Of a stretch of 64,000 bases of DNA, positions 46,586 through 55,019 are shown piece after piece (the stretch's first letter is position 1; each line of letters opens with the position of its first letter). The stretch is from the NCBI GenBank assembly GCA_052387815.1, contig JBQTIU010000015.1, positions 1 through 64,000 on the forward strand, written 5' to 3'. The DNA is from JBQTIU01 sp052387815 (GTDB lineage Bacteria; Pseudomonadota; Alphaproteobacteria; CACIAM-22H2). The notes below the pieces were generated by a model. The model saw only the letters and a list, made by a program, of their open reading frames with translations. It did not search any database and had not been told where the DNA came from. Position numbers and translations under genes: made by a program.

Positions 46586-46656
46586 CTCCTCTACTCCGAC
46601 TCCTGTACCCCTGGCGGCGCATGGGCAGCCATGGTGCGGAGTCTAGGAGGTGCGGC

Positions 46657-46671
46657 TTAAAACAATCCTAA
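46657..46671. promoter_or_regulatory. Candidate CtrA box upstream of sciP
   Basis: TTAA-N7-CTAA (one mismatch), 72 bp before the sciP start, in a locally AT-rich stretch. Confidence 0.5.
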
Positions 46672-46729
46672 GCGATATCTTGCATTTAAGACGATTTGCC
46701 GCGATCGGCCTGGTCACCGACGAGGCCGA

Positions 46730-47926
46730 TTACCGCAACAGGTCGCGGACCGTCGCGGTCATTTCGTCGACGGTGCGCACCACCTGGGCGGCGGAGCTGT
46801 AGGCGCGCTGAGTGATGATCATGCGCGTGAAGCCGTCGGCGAGCTCGAAGTTCGACAGCTCGACGGCGCCCGGCTCGAGGCGGACCAGGTCGCCGCCCGG
46901 CGCGCGGAGTTCCGGCTCGCCCGATGCGAGCGTGCTCTCGAACCGGTTGTCGGACAGCGGCGTCAAGGCGTTGGGATTGGCGAACAGGGCGACCGGAATG
47001 CGATAGAGGGGACGCACCGCGCCGCTCGAATAGCGCCCGGTGACGATCCCGTCGGTGCCGATCTCGTGGGTCAGGAAGTCGCCCCGGCCGAGCCCGTTCT
47101 GGTCGTAGGCGATGCGGTGAAGGGTCGAGCCGCGCTGGGCGAGGTTGGCGATGTCGAGCGTGAACAAGCGCCCGACGGCGAGCGTCGTGGGCGCGGTGGG
47201 CAGACGGTTGCCGTTGCCATCGAAGGTCAAGGTCACGGCCTCGCCGAGCGCGGCGCCGGCGGGCGCGAACGCCTGGAGCTGCCAGGGGTTGGCGGTGGTG
47301 GCGCGTGACCATCTGAGGTCGACGTTGTGCTGCGCCCCGGCGGCGTCGAAGTAGTGGATCTGCGTGGTCACCGCCGTCTCGGTCGCCGGAATGGTCGCCG
47401 TCAGGCTGGCGCGGGTGGTCGCGCGACCCGGGAACGGCGCCACGTCGGTGACCTGCACCGGCCGCAGCGACGAAATTCCGCCGGCGCCGAACCGGCCGTC
47501 CTCGCTCGCGGTCCAGGCGAGCAGGTAGTCGCCGGCGGCGTTGGCGAGATAACCGCGGGTGGGCTCGTTGTCCGGGCTCCGCCGGACGAGATCGCCGGCC
47601 CGCGAATAGTACGCCCGCTCGCCGCCGCCGGCCGTGGCCTGGGTCCCGAAGACGAAGAAACCGTCGCCGTGGATCGCCAGGTCGAACGGCCGGCCGGTGG
47701 ATTCGATGATGCCCTGCGTGTCGATGATATGCCGGACCGAGGCTCGGGCGCCGTTCGACTGCTCGGATTGCGAGGCCGGCGTGGCGACGAGCGAGGCGAA
47801 GTCGGTTTCGCTCCGCCTGAAGCCGGGAGTACGCAGGTTGGCGATGTTGTGGCTGATTGTCTCCATCGCGCTCGAGAACGCGAGGAGGCCGCTGACACCG
47901 ATGTTGTAGGCTGCGCCCAAGCTCAT
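46730..47926 (-). CDS. Flagellar hook protein FlgE paralogue (second copy)
   Basis: 398-residue FlgE/FlgF/FlgG-family rod-hook protein. N-terminal helix (GVSGLLAFSSAMETISHNIANLRTPGFRRSE) and C-terminal helix (QRAYSSAAQVVRTVDEMTATVRDLL) are typical, with GDGFFVFG and DGNGNRL elements between. It lies directly after flgE (48-bp gap), same operon. It could be an alternative hook protein or a hook cap-side variant. Confidence 0.88.
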   Translation of the reverse strand: MSLGAAYNIGVSGLLAFSSAMETISHNIANLRTPGFRRSETDFASLVATPASQSEQSNGARASVRHIIDTQGIIESTGRPFDLAIHGDGFFVFGTQATAGGGERAYYSRAGDLVRRSPDNEPTRGYLANAAGDYLLAWTASEDGRFGAGGISSLRPVQVTDVAPFPGRATTRASLTATIPATETAVTTQIHYFDAAGAQHNVDLRWSRATTANPWQLQAFAPAGAALGEAVTLTFDGNGNRLPTAPTTLAVGRLFTLDIANLAQRGSTLHRIAYDQNGLGRGDFLTHEIGTDGIVTGRYSSGAVRPLYRIPVALFANPNALTPLSDNRFESTLASGEPELRAPGGDLVRLEPGAVELSNFELADGFTRMIITQRAYSSAAQVVRTVDEMTATVRDLLR

Positions 47927-47974
47927 CTTCGAATCCTCCGCCCGCGGTCCGTCGTCGGTTCACAGCCACCCGGG

Positions 47975-49381
47975 TTAGCGCTTGATGCGCAGGAGCTCCT
48001 CGAGCATCTCGTCGGCCGTGGCGATCGACTTGGCGCTCGCCGAGTAGGCGCGCTGGGTGATGATCATCTGGGTGAATTCCTCGCCGAGATCGATGTTCGA
48101 GCCTTCGAGCGAAGAGGCTTCGATGCGGCCCGACCCGCCGGTATTGGCGATGCGGAGGTTGAATTCGCCCGAGGCGTCGGTCTCGGCGTAGGTATTGCCG
48201 TTGCGCGCCGACAGCGCCGACGGGTTGGAGAACGTCACCACCGGAATCTGGTAGATCTTCTGCGTCGCGCCGTTGCTGAACGAGGCGATCACGAAGCCGT
48301 TCCTGTCGATCGACACGCCGGTGCGCAAGCCGACCTCGGCGCCGTCCTGGTTGATGAAGGCGACGTTGAAACTGGACGCGAACTGGGTGATGCCGTCGGT
48401 CTTGCCCACCCCGGGCGCGCCCGCCGTGCCCCAGTTGGCCTTGATGTTGCTGGCCGAAGCGCCGTTCGTCCACGTGATCTCGACGCCGGAGCCCGCGGCC
48501 GGCGGGGCCGGATCGGCGACGAAGGTGGCGGGCGAGGTGAAGCCCGAGGCCGTGTAGATGCTGGTGGCGTTGAGGCTGCCGTCGCCGTTGAACGCCAGCG
48601 TGCCGAACGCCAGCAGGCCCGAGGCGGCCGAGGCGAAGCCGGCGGGGAGCGTCACTTCGCCCGGAGTTGCGGCGCTGATCGCGAACCCCCAGGAGTTGGC
48701 GTTGGACAACCTCATGAAGCTCAGGTTGAGGTTGTGGCCCGTGCCGAGCGAGTCGAAGACCTTGATGGCGCGGCGGAAATGCGGCGTGGTCGTGCCGTCG
48801 GCGAGACCCTGGGCCGGCGTCGAGTTGGCGGTGAAGGTCGCGACCGAGGTCGCGGAGGCAGCCTGCTGGGCGTCGAGATTGGCGCCGATATCCACCCTCG
48901 TCGTGTTCACCGCCACGCCGTTGAGGGTGCCCACCGACACGGTCTGGATCGTGTTGATGTCGATGACCGCCCCCTGCTGGTTGAGCGCCCAGCCCTGGAG
49001 GTAATAGCCGGCCGCGTTGCGCAGCCGCCCGGCGTTGTCCTCGCTGAACGCGCCGGCGCGGGTATAGAGCGCCTCGCCCTGGCCTGAGGGCTCGGTGTTG
49101 ACGGCGAAGAAGCCCGCGCCGGTGATGCCGATATCGGTCGGCCGCGAGCTCGCCTGCAACAGGCCCTGCTTGTCGATGAGGGCCTGCGGGGCGGATTTGA
49201 CGCCGCCGGGCGCATATTCGGTCCCCGTGCTGGTGCCGGTGACCAGCGTCGAGAATTGCATCGCGCTCTTCTTGTAGGCGACCGTGTTGACGTTCGAGAT
49301 GTTGTCGGAGATGGTCGCCAGGGACTGCGTCTGCGCCCTGAGGCCGGTCACTCCCGACAACAGCGCTCCATAAAGACTCAT
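47975..49381 (-). CDS. flgE: Flagellar hook protein FlgE
   Basis: 468-residue hook subunit. Start SLYGALLSGVTGLRAQTQSLATISDNISNVNT and end TQMIITQRAYSASAKSIATADEMLEELLRI are classical FlgE. Central domain beta-rich with GAGFFAVN. It is transcribed after flgD (33-bp gap). Confidence 0.93.
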   Translation of the reverse strand: MSLYGALLSGVTGLRAQTQSLATISDNISNVNTVAYKKSAMQFSTLVTGTSTGTEYAPGGVKSAPQALIDKQGLLQASSRPTDIGITGAGFFAVNTEPSGQGEALYTRAGAFSEDNAGRLRNAAGYYLQGWALNQQGAVIDINTIQTVSVGTLNGVAVNTTRVDIGANLDAQQAASATSVATFTANSTPAQGLADGTTTPHFRRAIKVFDSLGTGHNLNLSFMRLSNANSWGFAISAATPGEVTLPAGFASAASGLLAFGTLAFNGDGSLNATSIYTASGFTSPATFVADPAPPAAGSGVEITWTNGASASNIKANWGTAGAPGVGKTDGITQFASSFNVAFINQDGAEVGLRTGVSIDRNGFVIASFSNGATQKIYQIPVVTFSNPSALSARNGNTYAETDASGEFNLRIANTGGSGRIEASSLEGSNIDLGEEFTQMIITQRAYSASAKSIATADEMLEELLRIKR

Positions 49382-49414
49382 CGTCTTGCTCCTTCCATGC
49401 GGTTGGATAAAGGG

Positions 49415-50083
49415 CTAGGCACGCGGGGGCTCGCGGACGGACAGCACATCGGCGAGCGGGATCCGGGCGGTGCCGACCGTCAGCACGATGTTGCCATCGC
49501 TCATGCCGACGTTCGTCACCGTGCCGGTGATGTTGGTGTTGAGCGGCACGGGCCGGCCGGCCGTATCGTTGGCCACCACCCTGACGGTGTAGGCGCCGTC
49601 GGACTGGAGGACCCCGTCGTTGCCGCGGCCGTCCCACGTGAAGACGTGCGCACCGGCCGCCGTCTGCGCCGGAGCCGTGCGGACCACCCGCCCGGCCGAG
49701 TCGGTGATGTGGATGGTGGCGGTCGCGGCCGGGGTCTCGAGCCTGTAGCCGATATCGGCGCGGCCACCGATCAGCGCCAGCCGATCGCCCCTGGCCTCGA
49801 TGGTCTTGCCGAGATACGAGACCGCGGACGCCATCTGGGCGCCCCTTTGCAAGGCGATCATCGATTCGAGGTTCTGGTTCTGGCGGATCGCCTGCTCGAC
49901 GCCGGTGAACTGGACGAGCTGGGTCGTGAATTCCGTCGCGTTGAGCGGGGCGAGCGGGTCCTGATTGCGGAGCTGCGCGGTGAGCAGCGTCAGGAACGAA
50001 TCGAAATTACTGCCGAACCCCGACAAGGCCTGATTGGTCGACGGGCTGGTGGCGGGTCGCGGCGTGGCCGATGTCACCTGCAT
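49415..50083 (-). CDS. flgD: Flagellar hook cap/scaffold protein FlgD
   Basis: 222-residue hook-assembly scaffold. N-terminal FlgD signature FLTLLTAQLRNQDPLAPLNATEFTTQLVQFTGVEQAI, then a FlgD Ig-like domain with TFTWDGR-type HVFTWDGRGNDG. AAAGGAT 7 nt upstream supports ATG 50083. Confidence 0.93.
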   Translation of the reverse strand: MQVTSATPRPATSPSTNQALSGFGSNFDSFLTLLTAQLRNQDPLAPLNATEFTTQLVQFTGVEQAIRQNQNLESMIALQRGAQMASAVSYLGKTIEARGDRLALIGGRADIGYRLETPAATATIHITDSAGRVVRTAPAQTAAGAHVFTWDGRGNDGVLQSDGAYTVRVVANDTAGRPVPLNTNITGTVTNVGMSDGNIVLTVGTARIPLADVLSVREPPRA

Positions 50084-50111
50084 CTCGGATCCTTTCCGGT
50101 ACTCTCTCGCT

Positions 50112-51878
50112 TCAGACGCGGATATCCAGGCGCTCGCCGATCCCGGCGGCGCGCGCATGGATCGCTATGGCGGGGGCGGCCGCCTCGAGCGGCGATTCGG
50201 GCGTCAACTCGACTCCGGGGTGGCGGCTTTCGGCCGTCCAGACGGGGACGGCCGTACGGCCCTCGCCGCGCAGGTTGAAGCTGAGGCTGCCGGCGTCCGT
50301 GCGCAGCCCGGCGCTGTCCAGCGTGCGTTCGAGCTGGCGTGCGTCGCGCTGCAGAAGCTCGAGGGTCTGGGGCCGGTCGGCGGCGAACACCGCCTGGACC
50401 TGGCCGTCGGGACCGATCTCGATGCGGATTTCGATGCGACCGAGCTCGGCCGGCACGAGCTTGATGGTGATCCGGTCGCTGCCCTCGGCGACCGCGCGGT
50501 GGAGGTGCACGACGACTTGCTCGACCGCGGGATGCACCGGCGCCTCGCGCGGGGCGGGGCGGGCGATGTCGGTGGCGGCCATGTCCTTGGCGGCAGGGGC
50601 CGCGCTCGCGGCCAGAGCCGCGGCGTCGGCGGGTTGGGCTGCGATCGGCTCGACCCGAGGCGCCTGGCGCTCCTCCGCCGCGAAGCCGGGTCGTGGCTCG
50701 GCCTCGGCGGCGGCGTGCGCCGACACGGGCACCGGCAAGATCGAAACCGCGGATTCGTCCTCGGGCGCGGCCACCTGGACAGCGAGGGCGGTGGTCGGCG
50801 ACAGCGCGCACACTACGCGCAGGACGCTCGGCGTCGCGGCGTTGGGCGGGGTTGCTGGCGCGCCGGGCACTGCTGCCGGTGGCGCCTCGCCCTTGGGCCC
50901 GGTCGCAACCAGGGGCGCCGATTCGGCACGCCAGAGGATGGTGGCGATCTGTCCGGCCTCGGCGCTTCGGATCGCCCCGACAGCGGGCGTCGTCGTCGTT
51001 ACGTTCGCGTCCGCCTCCGACCTCCCAAGGTGGTCGCCACCGCCAACCATCGGCGCCGCGTCGACCAGGTAGCGCACCGCAACCCCGGCCGGGGGAAGTC
51101 CCGGATCGGAGCGGGCCGCATCGGAACGGACGGTCGGTTCGTCCGGCGCCAGGGACCGCGCGGGGGGCGCGGCTGGAGGCGGAGCGGCAGCGTGGCCGGC
51201 CCAGGGCGGCGGGGAGCCGTGGGCCCACGGCACCGGCGGGACCCGGTCCGCGAACCGGGCATCGCCCGCCCGTCCGTGTGCCGGAAGCAAGGGCGCAGCC
51301 GGCACGGATGATGGCCGCCCGGGCGGAGCGGGGCGAGTCAACGACTCGCCGGGCGCGGCCGGGGCGTCGCTCGTGCGCCCGGCGGGGGGCGCGTCCGGCC
51401 GAGCGGGAGCGATCGCCGGCGGCGGCGACGTGTCATTCGCCAGGCGCGGCAAGCTCGGCGCGACGCCGGATGGCGGGGCCGCATCGGGCGCCGCCGCCAT
51501 GGCCACGGCCGGCGTCGCGATGTCCATGCCGGTCCCGGGGGCGCCGACGGCGGGTTCATCCGCGGCGGGTTCGCCCGTGGGCGCCGTAAGATTCGCGGTT
51601 GGGTCGCTCGCCGCTGGGATCCGCGCCGCCGGCGGTATGAGCGTCGCCGGCGGGATAGGCATCGCGGGCGACGGCTGAACGCCGTCCGGCCGCTCGAGGG
51701 CGGCCAGCGACGCTGGCCGCGCCGCCGGCCGCGCCGCCGGAGCCGCGGCGTCCTCGCTCGCACCATGCGCGTACGCGACCAAGAGCTGGGCGAAGGAATC
51801 GTCCGCGCCCTCGGCGCGCGAGGCCGCGTTCGGCGTCGCGTCGCAGGGGAAGTTGGGATCGATGCGCTGTAAATCCAT
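50112..51878 (-). CDS. fliK: Flagellar hook-length control protein FliK
   Basis: ~588-residue ruler protein secreted during hook growth. Residues ~40-430 are a long Pro/Ala-rich, low-complexity region (the ruler); the C-terminal ~120 residues form the FliK_C domain: VVHLHRAVAEGSDRITIKLVPAELGRIEIRIE, then ALFAADRPQTLELL-like and AGLRTDAGSLSFNLRG. ATG 51878 (MDLQRIDPNF) is preferred to 51929. First gene of fliK-flgD-flgE-flgE2, behind a sigma-54 promoter. Confidence 0.9.
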   Translation of the reverse strand: MDLQRIDPNFPCDATPNAASRAEGADDSFAQLLVAYAHGASEDAAAPAARPAARPASLAALERPDGVQPSPAMPIPPATLIPPAARIPAASDPTANLTAPTGEPAADEPAVGAPGTGMDIATPAVAMAAAPDAAPPSGVAPSLPRLANDTSPPPAIAPARPDAPPAGRTSDAPAAPGESLTRPAPPGRPSSVPAAPLLPAHGRAGDARFADRVPPVPWAHGSPPPWAGHAAAPPPAAPPARSLAPDEPTVRSDAARSDPGLPPAGVAVRYLVDAAPMVGGGDHLGRSEADANVTTTTPAVGAIRSAEAGQIATILWRAESAPLVATGPKGEAPPAAVPGAPATPPNAATPSVLRVVCALSPTTALAVQVAAPEDESAVSILPVPVSAHAAAEAEPRPGFAAEERQAPRVEPIAAQPADAAALAASAAPAAKDMAATDIARPAPREAPVHPAVEQVVVHLHRAVAEGSDRITIKLVPAELGRIEIRIEIGPDGQVQAVFAADRPQTLELLQRDARQLERTLDSAGLRTDAGSLSFNLRGEGRTAVPVWTAESRHPGVELTPESPLEAAAPAIAIHARAAGIGERLDIRV

Positions 51879-51912
51879 GTGTCGAGCGTGCCCTTTCTCA
51901 ACCGAGCATCCG

Positions 51913-51928
51913 AGCAAGCGGCTTGCCA
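51913..51928 (-). promoter_or_regulatory. Sigma-54 promoter of the fliK operon
   Basis: Minus strand TGGCAAGCCGCTTGCT, matching TGGCAC-N5-TTGCW with an exact GG-N10-GC. Predicted start near 51902, 24 bp before the fliK ATG. Confidence 0.7.
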
Positions 51929-52024
51929 AGTCCGGGCAACTGCATCAAGGACCTGAAATGCCGGCATTTTCCGACCGAGCGCGCATCCGAGGCCGAGTCC
52001 GGGCCGGCGCCATCCGTGCCGGTT

Positions 52025-52066
52025 TCGGGAAATTCATGCCCGCCAGGCGGGGCAGTTTCTTCCCGG
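52025..52066. promoter_or_regulatory. Pair of FlbD-type elements shared by the fliK and flgK promoters
   Basis: TCGGGAAATTCATGCCCGC (52025-52043) and, on the opposite strand, CCGGGAAGAAACTGCCCCG (52048-52066). They lie 97 bp from the fliK promoter and 106 bp from the flgK promoter, the normal enhancer distance for sigma-54 activators. Confidence 0.5.
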
Positions 52067-52171
52067 CACGGTAGGCGCGCCGGAACCAAGGACCGCTTGA
52101 GGGCCGCTTCGGGGCCCCGATAAGGGCGGAATTGCAAGGCTCGCGCCGGCCGAACGCCGGTTTTGCGAGGC

Positions 52172-52187
52172 TGGTACGCCGATTGCT
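52172..52187 (+). promoter_or_regulatory. Sigma-54 promoter of flgK-flgL
   Basis: TGGTACGCCGATTGCT with an exact GG-N10-GC. Predicted start near 52199, giving a ~72-nt leader. Confidence 0.7.
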
Positions 52188-52259
52188 TGTCAGGAGACGC
52201 CCACGGCGCCAACCGTATCGGCAGCGCTCAAGATGCCGGACCTTCGGCGGAAAGACGGT

Positions 52260-52286
52260 ATGAACACCCGATGTCCCTCAATCTGA
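52260..52286 (+). other. 8-codon mini-ORF overlapping the flgK start
   Basis: ATG AAC ACC CGA TGT CCC TCA ATC TGA, out of frame with flgK. GGAAAG lies 5 nt before this ATG, a better spacing than to the flgK ATG (16 nt). It may couple or limit flgK translation. Confidence 0.35.
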
Positions 52287-53683
52287 TCATCAACAGCGCG
52301 ACCAGCTCGCTCAAGGCCCTGCAATCCCAAATCCAGGTCGCCAGCGGCAATATCGCCAACGCCAGGGATGCGGACTACACGCGCAAACGGGTCGAAACCG
52401 AACCCTTGATCATCGACGGGAGTGTCGGGGGCACTCGGGTCCGGGACATTTCGCGCTCTATCGATCGCTACCTGCGGGCCGATATCGAACGCCAGCTCGG
52501 AGTGCAGTCCGCCGCCGCCACGCTGGCCGGCGCGTTCCGCGACATCAGTGCCATAACCGGAGCGAACACCGGGCGCGGCCGGCTGGTCGATGTCGCGGAC
52601 CGGTTCGCCGCTGCCTGGCGCGGCTTCGAAACCTCCCCCGAGAATGCGGCCGCCCAGCGCGAGGTGCTGACCTCGGCCCAGGCCGTGGTCGAGGAAATCA
52701 AGGCCTTCGCCACCGGCCTCGACACCCTCAAGCAAGGTCTCACCAAGGAACTTCAGGACACGGTGGCGGCCCTCAACCCGGCCCTGGTCGAGCTGGGGGA
52801 CCTCAACCGGAGCTACATCGCGGCCAAGGGCCGGGGCGAATCGACGGCGCAGTTCGAAGATCGGCGCGACGCCGTGATCCGCGACATCTCCGCCATGGTC
52901 GCCGTCCAGCGCCTGGATCGCAGCGACGGCACCGTCGCGCTCTACAGCGATGGCGGGGCGCTCCTGTTCGACGTGGTGCCGTCGCAGTTTGCCGTCTCCG
53001 GCACGACCATCACCAAGCTCGGCGATGCGGCCGCGCTCAATTCCAGCTTCGCCGGCGGCAAGATCGGGGCGCTGGTCAAGCTTCTGGCGAGCGATGCCGC
53101 CTCGCTCGCCGGCGCCGATCCGGCGACCGCCGCGATCGCCAAGCTCGAATCTCAGCTCGACGCGTTCGCGCAGCAATTCACCGGCACGGCCGGTCCGCCG
53201 GCCACCTTCGCAGGCGCCTACGACGCCGCGATTGCGGTGGCGGGGGATCTCGCCAGCGGGTTCTTCCAGGCGATCAATGGCGGGCTGGCGGTCGGGCGCT
53301 TCAATTTCCAGGTCAACCCGAACCTCCTCAGCGGAGCGGCGAAGATCAAGGCCGCCGCCGCAACCGCCGTCGCCAACACCTTCATCGACGCCACCCGCGG
53401 CTTCACGGCCGCCGGGCTATCGATCTCGGGCACCACCTATCTCGGCATGGCGAGCGGGATCGTGGGGCGCACACTCGAAGCCCAGCGCCGCAACGACGAC
53501 CTCAAGGAGAGCGTCGCGGCCACCCTTGCGGCGCTCGAGAGCCGCCGGCAAAGCGTCTCCGGCGTCAACATGGACGAAGAGCTCGCCGGCCTCACCGCCT
53601 TGCAGACGTCGTATGCGGCGACGGCGCGCATCATCAGCGTCGTCGACCGGATGTTCCAGGACATCCTCGATATCGTGAGATAA
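52271..53683 (+). CDS. flgK: Hook-filament junction protein FlgK
   Basis: 470-residue HAP1. Start SLNLIINSATSSLKALQSQIQVASGNIANARDADYTRKRVE and the C-terminal segment SGVNMDEELAGLTALQTSYAATARIISVVDRMFQDIL are diagnostic. Distal ribosome site and overlap with a mini-ORF. flgL follows after 3 bp. Confidence 0.93.
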   Translation: MSLNLIINSATSSLKALQSQIQVASGNIANARDADYTRKRVETEPLIIDGSVGGTRVRDISRSIDRYLRADIERQLGVQSAAATLAGAFRDISAITGANTGRGRLVDVADRFAAAWRGFETSPENAAAQREVLTSAQAVVEEIKAFATGLDTLKQGLTKELQDTVAALNPALVELGDLNRSYIAAKGRGESTAQFEDRRDAVIRDISAMVAVQRLDRSDGTVALYSDGGALLFDVVPSQFAVSGTTITKLGDAAALNSSFAGGKIGALVKLLASDAASLAGADPATAAIAKLESQLDAFAQQFTGTAGPPATFAGAYDAAIAVAGDLASGFFQAINGGLAVGRFNFQVNPNLLSGAAKIKAAAATAVANTFIDATRGFTAAGLSISGTTYLGMASGIVGRTLEAQRRNDDLKESVAATLAALESRRQSVSGVNMDEELAGLTALQTSYAATARIISVVDRMFQDILDIVR

Positions 53684-53686
53684 TCC

Positions 53687-54685
53687 ATGGAAGCCATCAG
53701 CTCGCTCTCGCAGCTCAACTCGATTCTGAGCGGCCTCCGGTCGAACCAGAAGGCGCTCGCCGAGGTCCAACGGCAGCTCGCGACCGGCGTCAAGAGCGCG
53801 GACCTCGCCGGCTATGGCGCCGACGCCACGCGCCTCATCGATGTGCGGTCGGCCAAATCGCGCCGCGAGGCCTACTTGAAGGCGATGGACGACGTGCAAC
53901 CGCGCCTCAAGGCCTACGACCTCGCCTTCACTGACTTGCTGAAGGTCGCCAGGGAGCTCCGCGGCTATATCCTCAACGCGCAGCTATCGGGCCAGCCCGA
54001 CTATGCCGACCTCGCGGTCAAGGTGAAGGCGCTCGCCATCAGCACCGGCAGCGATCTGAATTTGCGCTTCGGCGACCGCTACCTGTTCGGCGGCGCGATC
54101 ACCGCGACGCCGCCGGTAGTCGACCTGACGACGCTGCCCACTCTCGCGTTCCCGCCCGAGTCGGTGGGCGGCGCCCCGACCAAGGTCGTGGTCGGCAACC
54201 GCGCACTCGCCGACTACACCCTGCCGGATTACAGCCCAGGCGCCCCCAGCCCTTCGGAGCCGGCTTGGCGGCAACCGAAGTTCAGCGCCGACGACAATTT
54301 CCCCGTGACGTATGGCTTCACCGCCACCGAGCCCGCCCTGCAGAACCTCGTACTCGCCCTGCGCTATGCGGGGAGCGCTGCGGCGGGGAGCGTCGCCGCC
54401 CAGCAGAGCGATCTTTTGAACAAGGCCAAGGGCTATATCGATGCGGCGCTCGTCGGGCTGCGCGACCTCGAGGGGCAGACCAGCGCCACGGCAGCGGTCG
54501 TCGCCCGCGCCCGCGACAACCACGTCAACACGCTGGCGCTCTCGAAGGACGTGATCGGCGACATCGAGTCCGTCGATCTTGCCGAGGCGGCGACCAAGTC
54601 CGTGCACCTGCAGACCCAGCTCTCCGCATCCCTACACGTCACGGGCGCCATCGCCTCGCTGTCGCTCGTCAACTTCCTGCGCTGA
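53687..54685 (+). CDS. flgL: Hook-filament junction protein FlgL
   Basis: 332-residue HAP3 of the flagellin superfamily. N-terminal helix SSLSQLNSILSGLRSNQKALAEVQRQLATGVKSADL and C-terminal helix VDLAEAATKSVHLQTQLSASLHVTGAIASLSLVNFL frame a small central domain. Directly downstream of flgK (3 bp). Confidence 0.9.
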   Translation: MEAISSLSQLNSILSGLRSNQKALAEVQRQLATGVKSADLAGYGADATRLIDVRSAKSRREAYLKAMDDVQPRLKAYDLAFTDLLKVARELRGYILNAQLSGQPDYADLAVKVKALAISTGSDLNLRFGDRYLFGGAITATPPVVDLTTLPTLAFPPESVGGAPTKVVVGNRALADYTLPDYSPGAPSPSEPAWRQPKFSADDNFPVTYGFTATEPALQNLVLALRYAGSAAAGSVAAQQSDLLNKAKGYIDAALVGLRDLEGQTSATAAVVARARDNHVNTLALSKDVIGDIESVDLAEAATKSVHLQTQLSASLHVTGAIASLSLVNFLR

Positions 54686-54805
54686 CGGGGCAGGCCCTTA
54701 GGCCCGTAGGGCCTCGATGCGCTCGAGGCAGGCCGCTTCTGGGGGGCGATCCCCGCGCGTGCGCGTCGGATCCCGGCGCGAGGGGCGCACGGCAATTCCG
54801 GCCGC

Positions 54806-54838
54806 CCCGGCAAGTTTTGCCGGGCAGATTTTCCCGAC
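54806..54838. promoter_or_regulatory. FlbD-type elements upstream of flagellin
   Basis: CCCGGCAAGTTTTGCCGGG (54806-54824) is a perfect palindrome of 8-bp arms around GTT; an overlapping second copy CCGGGCAGATTTTCCCGAC lies at 54820-54838. They end 96 bp upstream of the sigma-54 promoter. Confidence 0.55.
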
Positions 54839-54933
54839 CCGGCCCGCGCGGGCGCGGCCCCCGCCCCCGCGAGGGTCCGGAAAAACCAGCGATTCCGGGC
54901 CGAATCCCGCGTCGCCTCGGTGGCGACGCCGGT

Positions 54934-54949
54934 TGGCATGACGGTTGCT
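54934..54949 (+). promoter_or_regulatory. Sigma-54 promoter of the flagellin gene
   Basis: TGGCATGACGGTTGCT with GG-N10-GC, only minor departures from consensus. Predicted start near 54961. Confidence 0.72.
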
Positions 54950-55019
54950 CGCCATCCGGCGGGGCCAGAATCGGCCCCGTCCTCATCGAAACTCTCGAAC
55001 CAGAAGGATCGGATCTCAC

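Larger units (their letters stand above)
51879..52270. other. 392-bp divergent control region between fliK and flgK
   Basis: No gene is visible. It holds two outward-facing sigma-54 promoters (51913-51928 minus; 52172-52187 plus), a pair of FlbD-type elements midway between them (52025-52066), and an 8-codon mini-ORF that overlaps the flgK start. Confidence 0.65.
54686..55019 (+). other. 334-bp flagellin control region
   Basis: No gene is visible. It contains FlbD-type elements (54806-54838), a sigma-54 promoter (54934-54949) and a ~60-nt leader with AGAAGGA before the flagellin ATG. Confidence 0.65.
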
